Shown here: one piece after another, positions 50,815-62,399 of the stretch
Layout: each line of letters begins with the position of its first letter
Numbering within the stretch: the stretch's first letter is position 1
NCBI GenBank assembly: GCA_037013495.1
Contig: CM072803.1
Span: 17,257,501 to 17,321,500 of the forward strand
Source of the DNA: Hippophae tibetana
Lineage: Eukaryota > Streptophyta > Magnoliopsida > Rosales > Elaeagnaceae
Direction of reading: 5' to 3'
Length of the DNA stretch: 64,000 bases
Position numbers and translations under genes: made by a program
The notes under the pieces: model-generated
What the model was told of the DNA's origin: nothing
Databases searched by the model: none
What the model saw: only the letters and a program-made list of their open reading frames with translations

Positions 50815-52230
50815 TTGGAAGAAAAATTTAGTGAAGACCCATTTTAATTTTGGTCTAGAAATCCTAGATATTATACTTTAAAAATACGTTATCCTAATTT
50901 TATTATTCAAGTTAAACCACTGATCTATATTAGACAAAATATAGATGAATTTGATATTCAAATAAATGAATTATTAAATAAAAAAATAATTGAAGAAACT
51001 AAAAGTCCACATTTCAATATAGCTTTCATAGTAAAAAACCATAATGAAATAAAAGGGAAAAAACCAGAATGGTTAACTACAAAAGATTAAAAGACCATTT
51101 AGAGTTTTATGAATATTTTATTCCTAGAAAAGATGCATTAGTTAATCAAACTAAAGAAGCCAAAAAATTTATTAAATTTTATTATAAATCTAGATTCTTG
51201 TAAATTAAATTAATAGATGAGGCAAAACCATTGATAGCCTTCGGTACACTAAGAGGACAATATCAATAAAATGTAATATCTTTTAGATTAAATATAGTTC
51301 TACAAATCTATCAAAGATTGATGGATAATATCTTTAAAGATCTTAAATAAATTTGTGGTATATATTGATGACATTTTTGTTTTCCTGAAGACAATAGAAG
51401 AATACAAGAACCACTTAAAAATATTATGCAAAAAATTCCAAAAATATGGAATAATTTTATCTTTAAAGAAAACAGAAATAGAAAAAAATATATATTGAAT
51501 TTTTAAGAATAAAAATTCAATAACATATTATATCCAAAGTAAGGGAATTTTTAGAAGCAATGAGTGAAAAACAATAACTACAAGGATTGTTAGGAATTCT
51601 TAATTATGGAAAGAATTTTATTAAAAAAATATCTCAAAAAGAGATTCCTCTTATCAATAAATTAAAGAAAGATACTAAATTCTTATTGAATGAAAAAGGA
51701 CAAGCAACTCCTAAAAGAAATAAAAGAAGAGATAAAATATCTTCCAAACGTTTATTATCTTAATTGAGATGATAAATTAATTGTACAAACAGATGCTTTA
51801 TATTTTTGTTGGGGTTGTGTGTTAAAAGTTATTCCAATAGAGAAATAGGAGGAAAAACACTGCAAGTTTTGTAAATGGTATTAGAGTTAGAAAAACTCTA
51901 ATATATAAAAAACTTAAAAAAAAAAAGAATTAATTTATGAATATAAATTTTTAAAATTCTAACCAAATGAAATTAATTATATCATACTTGAAATAGAATT
52001 GTTAGTGATAAAACTTGCTATTAAATGATTTCATATTTATTTAGCTCTAGAAAATTTTATTGTTTGAACTGATAACAAAGTAATTAGAGATTTTCTATAT
52101 AGCAAATGAAATAGTCTTGAAGGAAGATGATTTAAATATTAGAACCAAATTTCCATATATAGTTTTAAAGTATAACATTTAAAAGGCCCTAAAAACTTTA
52201 TTGTTGATTATTTAAGAAGAATTGTTTATG
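50815..52230 (+). pseudogene. Viral reverse transcriptase and RNase H remnant
   Basis: The RT domain spans about 50940-51650, with the catalytic YIDDI box at 51361-51375. Blocks on either side match pararetroviral RT but are split among frames by stops and indels. RNase H-like sequence follows at about 51780-52230, including TDNKVIRDFL near 52068. The enzyme would copy pregenomic RNA to DNA. This copy cannot be translated. Confidence 0.8.
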
Positions 52231-52254
52231 ATACGAAGGCAAAAATGGTAGAAC

Positions 52255-53290
52255 AAGCAAATGTTCTAAGAAGAAAATATTATGTTATGTTTAAAGGACT
52301 TCATCCTGGGATATATACTTCTTAGAATGTTTGTCACTGTCAAGTAAATAAGGCAAAGAATGCTTGCTATCAAACATATAATTCTTTTAAAGAAACTGAA
52401 CAAGCTTTTGAAGCATACAAAATAGAATCTAATTTTGCACATCTTATGTCAACAAGACATAAAAAAAAATTATAATCTTGGTTTTCCAAACAATATTTAT
52501 GAGGAATTTAATGGAGTATGAAAAACCCATATTCTAGGAATCACACAAATAATAGTTTAGATAGCATATGACTTAATTAACAAACCAAATAAGTGAAGAA
52601 ATAGCTACATTATTAAATCTCGAGGAATTATGTTTTCAAATCAATAAACAAAGGAATTGGGACGATGATATTGATTTTGAGAAAATAACAAATTTTCTTC
52701 AATTAATATATATAATTAAGAATGATTTTTTTGATCCAATTTTTGAAAAAATTAAAAGAATATGCTTATTTGGAAAAACTAAAGTATTATTAGAATCTAG
52801 ATATAAATAAATATACCAGAATATCAAAAATAGAATTGAAGATCATAAACCTAAAATAAAAGAAATGTTTCAAAGAAATAGTTTATCAATTAATTTTATT
52901 AATGGATTTTCTAAATTAACTATACTTGTTAATCATGATTTGTGGCATATGAAGATATTGAATGAGGAATTGATAATCATGTTATTTTTCAAAGTATTAA
53001 TATGATGAAATTAATACAGTTTTCAATGATGATCAAATCCATGGTCTATCATACAAAAATTTATAAATGGCCAAGATATTTAACATTTTGGATTGCCTGC
53101 ATAATAGAATGGTGTGAAAGAGAAAAATTCTTTCAGCCTTACCAAATATGGTGGTTAGCAACAACTTAAGAAAAAGAACTTGAAGGAGAACCCCTTTGTG
53201 ATTCTAAATATTTAATTCAAACTATGAATACAAAAGAGTATTGGATGCCAAACTTTATCCATACATCTAAAATTGTGAAATAAATCTTAT
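52255..53290 (+). pseudogene. Viral transactivator/viroplasmin remnant
   Basis: At 52271-52420 is a caulimovirus VI (viroplasmin) type domain: YYVMFKGLHPGIYTS, then a stop where the family has Trp, and a YNSFKETEQAFEAYK end. The sequence continues with a helix-rich part (about 52590-53290). In caulimoviruses this protein forms inclusion bodies and promotes polycistronic translation. Confidence 0.7.
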
Positions 53291-53718
53291 CTAAATAAGA
53301 AGATAAATGACTATTCATAGTAATAGATGAAAAAAGACTCTTTGTTACAAAACTTCCCATCAATTATGATAGGTATGAAGAACAAAAAAAATATTTAGAA
53401 AATATATTAGAGAATTTGACCAAAAATAATAATTTAGATGTGCCATGTGAGTTATCACTTTATGCTGAAGACATGCAATCTTTCTATCAAGATGCTTAGA
53501 GTCCAATACGTGTCGTTGACAAAAAAATTCAATGATATATTAAATACTATGAAAGAATAGTGAACCCAATATGTATTAAAAAAGAGGGAAAAAGGTGGGG
53601 AAAAAAGCTATGAATGATTTTCAAAACTAGAAAATTTGGAAGAACATGGCAAGATAAGCTGTCAGAACTAGAGAATTCAGATGGATTTTAAACTCATTGA
53701 AATCCGAAAGTTTCACTC

Positions 53719-53910
53719 TATAAATAGAGGTCTCATGCAATGCACTAGAAACATAAGCAAGAATAAAAAATCCTTTGTATTATCTTTATATAAAAAAGTT
53801 TCCCTTTCTAAATTATAACTCTATTGTAATAGAAGTTGTCTTCATAATAATAATAAAGTTAGTTTCTTTATCTTTCTACAAATTCATTATTCTTATAATA
53901 TTAGAGTTAT
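53719..53910 (+). promoter_or_regulatory. Viral pregenomic RNA promoter-like region
   Basis: A clean TATA box, tataaata (53719-53726), in context actctataaatagaggtc, lies just after the transactivator remnant, the expected place of the 35S-type promoter. AATAAT/AATAAA-like signals follow near 53850. tattagagttat at about 53899-53910 resembles a decayed Met-tRNA primer site. Confidence 0.55.
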
Positions 53911-53915
53911 ATCTC

Positions 53916-55052
53916 CTAATTCTCATAGTATTCCAATAAATATATATGTTTAGTATACTTATGTTTTGTTAAAAGTTACAATTAATATCTACAGATATAG
54001 ATTTTTAACAAAATACATGCAAAATTGATATAAACATAAAACAAGTTATCTTAAGTTAATATTTAGATAAAAAAATTCCATAGAATAAATTATAGGTAAA
54101 TTACTTTATTTAAAGTAATAAAAATATTAAAAAATTATTCTATTAAAGGGAAATTTCTCTAGAAGAAGAAGAAGATAGAATATTACAACTTGTAATGTTT
54201 TCCATTGCTTATTTATTAAGAAAATTAAGTTTGTGTACTGAACCATAAATAAAAAATAAAAAATTAAGTTTGTGTATTATGAGTCGAGCAACTATTTAGA
54301 TAGGTAACCCACGTGAGTGTTTCAGTTTAGTTGGTTCTACTTATGGGTGACAAATGCAAGGATGCAAATTTCAGCATTATCTTAGGTATTAATTTGAGAT
54401 TCAATCTATACATGTATGTATTATTGAGTGCTAGCGCTCTTATCATACCTTCACGTGCAATCATAAAGAGAAAGTCTTGATAGATGAGTGAAAAATTATA
54501 TTACAATGCCAATAATCTTACATATACGTGCAATTGTTAACTTTAATGAGATTTTAATTTGTTTTTAAAAGATATTTACAAGTATATTCAAATAGAACTT
54601 TGGTAGACTTTAATGGATTTTAAATATTTTTAAAAGTTTAAGTGTTTTCATTTAAGAATTTTTAAAAGTTAAGCTGTATTCAAATAAAACTTTTAATACT
54701 TTTTAAAAGTTTATAAAAGTCTATAGAAATTTAGATATATTCAACTACTATTTTTTAAAAGTTTATAAGAATATTGTATATTTAAAATGTCAATACCTTT
54801 TAAAAAATCTATTTAACGAGATACTTCTTAGGATTTTAAATATTTTTTATATATGTTGGGATGATTTGATTTGTAGAGAGAGAAACTAGAGAGAAGTTAA
54901 ATATTTTTGTAAAATGTGTGGATCTTTTATGAGATCTATGTATATATAGAGCATTACACATACATGTGTTGATTAAATAGAGGGTATATGTCACAACGTC
55001 TCAAAGGGGTGTAAGAGTAAAAGAAAATACATTAAAGATTAAAGTTGATCAC
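53916..55052. other. AT-rich DNA and probable 5' LTR of the second gypsy element
   Basis: No gene. From about 54540 to 54840 short aaagtttataa-type motifs recur in both orientations. The final 200 bases (from tgttgggatg at 54855, with a tatatatag TATA-like motif near 54940, to ttgatca at about 55052) precede a primer-binding site and are probably LTR, but the start is not fixed. Confidence 0.4.
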
Positions 55053-55070
55053 CCTATATTTTTGGCACCC

Positions 55071-56823
55071 TGATGAGTGAAAACCAACATCGTCGATTCT
55101 TGCCAATACTTTGGTTTTAATATTTATAAAACTCTCGCAAGTGCACGAATCATTTCGTAGAAAATGATAAGTATACTCCCAAGGTCGATCTAAGGAAGGA
55201 ATGTATGTGGTTTTTAATTTATTATTCTAACTTCTAAAAACGAAATTAAATCCTAAACATCCTCTCACGATATTTTGGGGTTTTTTTTGTTTTTAATCTA
55301 CTTACATAAAAATAAACATAGATTCAATAAACATTTATGCAAATTTTATCTTTTATAATGGTGGAGTATTTATGGATATAATAACTAAGTTAATTATGCT
55401 TGCTCATATTATCTAGGTTATTAAAGATATGAATTGATATTTATTGATTCTCTCTTTTTTGTATGAATACCACATTTGGTGGGGTTAGATATTCTTTGTT
55501 AACTAAACAAATCAATTAACACCTATGGGTGGGGTTGATAACTAATATGCTTAATTAAATTAATTCCTTTTTCTAAGAGATTGAAAATGAACCATTTAAA
55601 TGCCACCTTTGGTGGGTTAGACAGTTTAAACTTTATTCAAGGTGTCCAAATTAAACCTAAGAATTTAGTTATCCGAGTACTAACTTTCAAGTTTTAAAAC
55701 CACTACCGAAAACATGTTGTCAATATATTTTCAGATAATAATTCTTATAAAAACTTTTGAAATAGAGCTTTACTCTAACTACCGGGCGATTGTACCATCA
55801 AATAAAAGAACACTACTCTAAATCAGACCGAAAAATAATATATTTCTCTGTAACATTCTTAATATAAAATCTTGAATAAAAACAAAATCAATTCATTTTA
55901 GAGATTTTCACCTATTTAATATTTCGCAAGCATAACAAAGTTATTATTACATCATGTTTACTAAACAGCCAGCACAGTTAAATTTAATCACAGACAAATT
56001 AAATATAACATGTAAGAATAAAGCATAAAAATAACTGTAAAGAAAATAAAATTCTTACAGAACTTCGACGCTATTCCCGTTGCTGGAAAAACTCCAAGCG
56101 GAATTTGCACTCACATTTATTGAATCATAAAGCTAATAAATTACATAAACATAACTAGTTCTTCCCAAAAAGGGAAGAACTCTAAAACTAAGAAAAGCTA
56201 AAAACTAAGAAAAACTAAAGAAAAACTAAAAATCTAAGAAAAGAGAGAAAGAAAGAAGAGAGAAGTGTGTTTTGAAGGTGTTGAAGGTGTATTTTGAAGT
56301 GAAGGGAAGGGAGGTATTTATAGGTGAGGATGGAGAGAAAAAATGAGTAAAAAAATGTAAAAACGCGTAATGGAAATGATGAGGTCATTGATGACGTCAG
56401 CATGACGTCATGGGGCGGTTGCACGTGAAAAATGGGGCGAAAAGGCATCGGCGCGCGCGGGTGTGGGTGCTGGGGCGCACGGGCGTGGGCGCTTGGCTGG
56501 GCGTGCGGCTGTGCAGCTGGGCGCGATTTTCTCCTTTTTGACATTTTTGACATTTTTGACCCATTTTGTCCAATTTTTCCATATTTGTTGAAATTTCCCC
56601 ATTTATTTATTAATATATTTGTGATGTATTGCTTCAAGTATTCCTCTTTGAGTCTTTAAGTTACGTTTTTAAGCCAAAATACCTGAAAAACAATAAAAAT
56701 ACCTGTGATTCCGAAAAAGACAAATTTATATAAATATATGATAAAACATATAAATATATATATTTTTAATCAATTAATGTGTATAAAAGCATGATTATTT
56801 TAGTGCTTTTTGAGCACTCATCA
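55071..56823 (-). mobile_element. Solo LTR, 1753 bp, with target duplication
   Basis: The termini are tgatgagtg and cactcatca (TG...CA, 9-bp inverted ends). They are flanked by a perfect 5-bp duplication, caccc (55066-55070 and 56824-56828). No coding domains lie between, and the promoter-like signals point to the minus strand, so it is one LTR left after recombination between two. A GC-rich segment at 56430-56530 contrasts with the AT-rich surroundings. Minus-strand ORFs at 56215-56637 overlap the promoter and are unlikely to be genes. Confidence 0.88.
56315..56410 (-). promoter_or_regulatory. Promoter of the solo LTR with paired TGACGTCA sites
   Basis: On the minus strand a TATA box, tataaata (56322-56315), lies about 70 bp downstream of two perfect palindromes TGACGTCA (56392-56399 and 56403-56410), 11 bp apart start to start. 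Paired TGACG motifs are the core of as-1-type elements bound by TGA bZIP factors in stress-responsive plant and viral promoters. Activity here is inference. Confidence 0.6.
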
Positions 56824-56939
56824 CACCCACTGTGGGGTTTAGATTCAAAGTTGAGTTTTGTTTCTAACCATTTATTCTTAAGGATTTGTCCCGAGTTTGA
56901 GAGAGAGACTTAGTAAGAAAGCATAGTTTCCTAGAATAA

Positions 56940-58990
56940 TGTCAGTCATGGTAAAAATACGAGCCGAGGAAAGACTAAGACTAATGAACAAGGAGGAAAC
57001 ATTAGTATAAGACCATATCTTTTGAGCCCGTAATGAAGCCAGAGTAGAGATTGATCCCAATCAAGAGCTTTCATGTCAACTTCTTGAGCTAAGAAGAGAG
57101 CTCGAGGAGATCAAGCGAGAAAATAGGGCACTACAATCATAAAAAGGCATGGGTGCCTTTGAGGGTCGAGCCAATAATCTAGTTGGTGGGATCCAACCAA
57201 ATCATGTAGTGTAAGAGCCATCCTAGGGCGATAATGCAGTTTAGGGAAATCCCCTTCCTAGCTCCGTGAGGGTTAGTAATGAGCAGTTGCTGCAATAGTG
57301 AAAATGCTAAGAGGCACGATTTCAAGCATTAGAGGAAGCTAATTGAAAGCAAGGCCAAAACTTTAAACGAGTCTTTGAAATCCAAGACAAGGGTAAGATG
57401 TACTATGTTGTTGATAGAGGTTACAGGTAACTATGTGTCTCCCCTTTTTTCTAATGAAATAGAGCACGATGAGCTTCTAAACAAGTTTAATGCTCCCAAG
57501 TGCCCGGACTACCAAGGAATGAAAGATTCGATAACTCATGTGTAACACTTCAAGATGCCTATGGCGCCTATAAACATCACTTAAGGCAAAAGAGATGTTA
57601 TGATGTGTAAATTTTTTGCTATAACCCTATGTGATGGTGCATAAAAGTGGTTCAATAACCTAGCATATTGTATTATAACATCCTTCTCCCAGTTTTCTAG
57701 GTTGTCCATCACCAATTATGCATGCAACGAACCCTGAGAAGAATCTCACCACCTTTTCTCATTCACATGAAAAAAAGGTGAGTCTACTGAAGAATACATG
57801 AGAAGGTTCGGGAATGGATATCAAACTACCCCAGATCTATTGCGATAGATTCCTTTAGGTGATGCCTACTAAGGAATTCTGATTTGTTTGTAAAGCTGAC
57901 CAAAATGGTCCCCCAAGCGTTGAGGAAGCTTACAGGGAGGCAATAAAGTTATTCAATTTGGAAAAGGAGTTAGGAATATATAAGACTAGCAAGGTCACTA
58001 TAGAAGCTACGCCAAAGAAGGAGAAAAGAAGAATAATCCCAAACAGGGAAAACCAAGACAAAAGGATTAAGAAAAAAAACACTTCACACCAAATCATAGG
58101 ATGAGTGGCTAATGGTCCTGAAATAAAGGGCCTTGGAAGAGGTCACTATTTCCCTTTAGAGGCCCACCAATGAGAGTGAGTCAAGTGGTGTTGAGGATGG
58201 ATGAGGAGCAGAATATTAGGTGGCCACCAAAAATGAGGGCTCCTTCTTAGGGACACATCTAAGTGGTGTGCTTTTCACAAGGATATAGGCAATGAGACGT
58301 GGGGTTGCAGGTATATGAAGAAAAAAATAGAGGATTTATTATCCAGAGGGTATTTAGGGGACCTTGTAGAAAGTAATAGTAGAGGAAGTGGGCAACATCC
58401 CGAATGCAAAACATTGGGCCATCTGCTCTGTCAGGTTGTGGGATAAACCCATACGATGAGGCCAATGTGAGGACTATACATAATATACATAGAGGGTCTA
58501 GACTCAATGGGATCTCCAATAACTCATACAAAGATATGTCAGAGACTTGCACAGTTTACCACATTTTTATAATCTAGTTAAAGTGAAGTCCTCTATTGAA
58601 ATCACCTTTACCAAGAGGGATGATGCCTCGTCTCTCCATGAAGACCCTTTGGTGATCACCTTGAGAATAGGCTTTAGGCATAAAAGAATGTGAAATCATA
58701 AGAAAAGAGCTACCACTATTAGGATTCAACAATAGCATCACCTATGCAATCAAAACTATTATGTTACCAATCATGATGAAGGGATTTATAATGATGGCCA
58801 ACTTTGTGGTAATTGATGTCCTAACTCACTACAATGCCATCTTAGGCAAACAGTGGATACATAAGATGAAATAAATTCTTTCTACCTTTCACCAAGTCAT
58901 CAAATACCCGACTGAGGAAGGCATAAAGATGATAAAAGGAGACCAAGAAAAGGCCAAAGGTTGTTATAATGCCACTATGATAGAATTTGC
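56940..58990 (+). pseudogene. Gag and protease-like remnant of the second gypsy element
   Basis: A charged N-terminal part (LLELRRELEEIKRENRALQS, about 57080) precedes gag at 57480-57970: FNAPKCPDYQGMKDSITHV, then KWFNNLAYCIITSFSQFS and STEEYMRRFGNGYQT. Next come a zinc-site-like stretch near 58262 (WCAFHKDIGNETWGCRYMKK) and protease/linker blocks near 58790-58990 (VVIDVLTHYNAILGKQWIH, IKYPTEEGIKMIKGDQEKAK). Stops and frameshifts break all parts. It is clearly related in order to 31720-33290. Confidence 0.78.
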
Positions 58991-59149
58991 TCCTAAATAG
59001 AAACCACAACATGGGCCTTGTCAAAAAGGCAAGGAGGTAGATGTCTAGCAGAGGTGGGCCCCACACAACTTTAATCAAACCAAGCTAGGGGTGGTTAGAG
59101 TTGATTATAATGAAAAATGTTTTCGAGTATGCCATTAATATGACTTTTT

Positions 59150-59390
59150 AAGTAGAGTGCTCTGGCACTAAAAGAGAGTTGAACACCTTGGCATCTAACT
59201 AGGTAAAGCATTCTATCCCAATATTACCTATCATAAGCTAATCACCTTGATTAGAAACCAGGTAGAATATTCTGATACTAAAGAAGAGTTTATCATCTTG
59301 GTCACATGCTAGGTAGAGCGCTCTCCTTAATATTATATGTCTTAAGTTGATCACCTCAACCAGGAACTAAGTAGAACACTCTCCAACTAT
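59150..59390 (+). repeat. 110-bp tandem repeat in the second gypsy element
   Basis: aagtagagtgctct (59150), aggtagaatattct (59260) and aagtagaacactct (59369) mark starts 109-110 bp apart. Half-period copies (aggtaaagcattct, aggtagagcgctct) near 59202 and 59311 suggest an original 55-bp unit. Confidence 0.75.
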
Positions 59391-59554
59391 TGCCCAGGTT
59401 AAGCTAAGGGTCTATTTCATTGATCAAGCTTTACAAGTTCATCCTATAAAAAAAATACATTGATTGAGCATCGTAGGTTCATCCTATTAAAAATAAAATT
59501 TTATTACTCGAGCTTACAAAGCTTTTAAAATTCATTAATGGGGAGTTTGGCCTC

Positions 59555-59940
59555 CCAAACTATAAAAATATCTTCAGACGTTTGGATGCGTGATTAGTTT
59601 TTAGGTCATTTTCCTTCTCCACTAAGGGCAATAACTCAACTTGAATATTGACAACTTTCTTACAAAAATTGACCTCTATTTTGGTTGGGGCTAAGCTCAA
59701 GTTAAGAATGGAATGTTTCAAATCCTCAGCTACACCCATCACCTTAAGGAACACCTCCTCAGATCGCTTGATATAGAAGTTTGCCTAATAGGACTCCCTA
59801 TCAACAAGAGCGGCCATTTTAGTCATGGTCCTTCTTTCTCGAGCTTGAGTTTGGGATAAGTGCTCCTTATAAGAGGCGAGCTCACACTTGGTCTCTTCAT
59901 AAAGAGAGAGCTTATCCTTATGGTTATAAAGCTCGATTTT
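59555..59940 (-). pseudogene. C-terminal part of an antisense ORF, second gypsy element
   Basis: The minus-strand frame from about 59940 reads KLSLYEETKCELASYKEHLS, QTQARERRTMTKMAAL, one TAG, then 64 open codons (MFLKVMGVAEDLKHSILNL ... ASKRLKIFL) to a stop. It is charged and helix-prone, like the distal part of the antisense ORF at 35770-38055, and sits in the same position after the tandem repeat. The N-terminal domain is lost. Confidence 0.6.
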
Positions 59941-59960
59941 TAATGTCTACCTTGATTTTG

Positions 59961-60425
59961 AACCTACCGTTCTATAGTTTTAAATCTCGAGTTAAATGAA
60001 TATTTTTTAATAACTATTAGGGATCTATGATCTTACAATAATAACTTTTATTATAAGCTAAGTTAGACACATGCTCGTTTTCAAATAATATAAGCTTGTC
60101 TATGTTTTTAAAATATTTTCACATCTTAAAGAAGAATATAAATTTTATTAAGTTTTTAAATAAAATACATAATAATATATTAAGTATTTTTTATAATTGT
60201 AAATAATTTATTAAGAGATTATAAAATAATTGCGAGTGTAGTGACAAAACATGAGTATGATAAAAAATTTAAAATATACTAAATTTTATAAAGTCTAACT
60301 CTATAAAAATTTATGATAATAAAATATATGTTAATTTTTTTTAAAATATATTAAAATCACTTTTTATAATTTAAAATTTATCAAACTTTATTTAAATTCT
60401 AATAGATTACATTGTATTTAGAACA
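59961..60425. other. AT-rich DNA
   Basis: No gene or defined element; the end of the second gypsy element lies somewhere near its start. Confidence 0.45.
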
Positions 60426-60429
60426 TAGC

Positions 60430-62240
60430 TAACCCAACACTATTGCATTAAAAAAGTTCAATTTTTGCACCAAAAGTTACTCTAACTCACCACCAAATAG
60501 GGGATGTATTTAAAAAGGGCATATTTTTTATAATAATTTAAAAAATGATTAAGATTTGTTTTAGTTTAAAAACGAATAAATTGAAACCTATTCAACAATT
60601 TGCTGGTAATTATATTTTTTTTCTCTTCACGAAAAAACCAAACAATAACCACTTTTTTTCTCTCCTCTCATATTTCTCAATCACATTTTTTTTCTCTTCT
60701 TATCTTCTTAAAAAAATCAAAAATAAAATATCCCCATTTACCAAATTTTAATAAATAAAAATAATCTATATTTATATATAAAAAATATATAATTTTTTTA
60801 TAATAAATAACTTATCAAAATTTTATTATAAAATAATTTAAAATAATAATAATAAAATTTTAAATTTTAAATAATTAAAAACTTTGCGAAATAGTTACAA
60901 TCATTTTTATGAAAAATTATTGATATTTTTTTTAAATAAATTATTTAAGATTAAAAAATAGATTACATTATAACACATATCTCTAATATTATTATAATTT
61001 TAATTGTTATTAAGATAACAAATATTTATTAATAATAATTTTATTTAAATATTTAAATATAATTAATTAGATATATTTTATTATATTAATAATAAAAATA
61101 ATTATAAAAATATTATATTATATAATATTTTGATGCAAAATTTATGTCAAAATATTCTATATTTGTATTTTTATCTCGTAGAAAGTTAGATATAGAGGCT
61201 TCTCAATTTTTTTTAATAATTTATTTATTTTTATGAATATTATTTTTTATATAATAATTATAATTAATTATTAAATATAATTATATTTAATAATAATAAT
61301 AATATATTATATTATTTATGAATTATTAAAATGCTTAGCATATCATTTTCGTATAAATTTATATTTATTTTATTATAAAATAAATTATTTTTATTTTTTA
61401 AAATAAAACTTTAATATATAATATGATAAAAGAGATTTATGTATTTAAAATTAATTATAAATTTATAAAGTATTAATATTTTTTATATTTTGTAAAATAG
61501 AGTTGATATATTTTCTTATTTTTTTTTAAATAAAATTGACTAAAAAATATGTTTTCAAGTTTAAGGTTAAAATGTGTTATTGTTTTATACTAAAACCAAT
61601 CTTAACCATTTTTTAAACTATTAGACAAAATATGACTTTTTTGGACAAATCCCTCACCAAATATGATGTCATGAATATTCTCGTGTCAAATTTCATACAA
61701 CACCGTTCATTTAACACGATACTATTCACACATTATTTTTTGTTTTCAATAAAATATTTAAAAATATTGTTTTAATTTATATATCTTTCATTAAACTTTG
61801 TTATAATTATATTTTTTATTATTTAATAATATTATTACATATAATAAATTAAAATTAAATATATGATACAAAATTTATAAAAACAATATAGAGTTAAAAA
61901 TATAACAAAAAATAAAACAACTATTTAAGAATAAAAATCATTTCTAGATTTTCTAAAATTATTAAAATATAATAAATATAATTTTAGTTACTTATATTTT
62001 TAATTTTTTTTTAAAATATTTAAATTTATTATTACTAATTAATTAATAGTAATATATAATTAATTGATTCAATAATTATTAAAAAATTAAATAAAAAAAA
62101 TATTTTTTATTTTATAAATAAATATACATTTTAATATAGTATTCGATATTATGTATGGGAGAAAATAAAAATATATTATAACTATTGCACCAAAATGGTG
62201 TAAAAGTTAAAGTGTGTTGGAGATGTTCTTAGACATGTAA
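60430..62240. mobile_element. Possible non-autonomous DNA transposon, extremely AT-rich
   Basis: The left end (agaacatagctaacccaaca ... gcaccaaaagtta) and right end (taaagtgtgttggagatgttctta, given here as ttggagatgttctta) are imperfect inverted repeats. In reverse complement the right end reads aagaacatctccaacacac followed by tttaacttttacacc. Between them is about 1.7 kb of very AT-rich DNA with tcaccaaatatgatgtcat-type motifs near 61650. No ORF of note; no target duplication was confirmed. Confidence 0.4.
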
Positions 62241-62399
62241 AAGTATATTCTTTCCGTATATAGATGATCATGCTATTCGATTAATTTTATTTTAAAATTT
62301 TAATAAATTTAATATATATTTGTTTTAAAAAATATTTATTAATTTATATAGAAAAAAATAAAAATAAATTTTTAATAGATTAAAAGTAAAACTCTAAAT

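Larger units (their letters stand above)
48540..53915 (+). mobile_element. Endogenous pararetrovirus (Caulimoviridae), cavemovirus/solendovirus-like
   Basis: About 5.4 kb carries decayed viral domains in one orientation: coat-like zinc knuckle, movement protein, aspartic protease, reverse transcriptase, RNase H, viroplasmin, then a TATA promoter and a possible Met-tRNA primer site. A coat region upstream of the movement protein, and a separate transactivator after pol, is the arrangement of cavemoviruses and solendoviruses, unlike badnaviruses or petuviruses. Stops and frameshifts occur in every domain, so this is a fossil with no coding capacity. No integrase or LTRs are present, as expected for illegitimate integration. 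Boundaries are approximate. Confidence 0.8.
55053..59960 (+). mobile_element. Second non-autonomous gypsy (Tat-like) element, interrupted by a solo LTR
   Basis: In order are a primer site (ttggcaccc, continuing after the insertion as actgtgggg), gag, protease-like region, a 110-bp tandem repeat and the C-terminal part of an antisense ORF. It has the same plan as 30413-39231, and again no RT, RNase H or integrase. The right part with the antisense ORF N-terminus and 3' LTR is missing, so it is 3'-truncated at about 59960. Confidence 0.75.

Noticed and set aside
56215-56637. 140-codon minus-strand ORF with a Pro/Ala/His-rich stretch
   Set aside because: It lies in the solo LTR, overlaps the TATA box and the GC-rich island, and has low-complexity composition.
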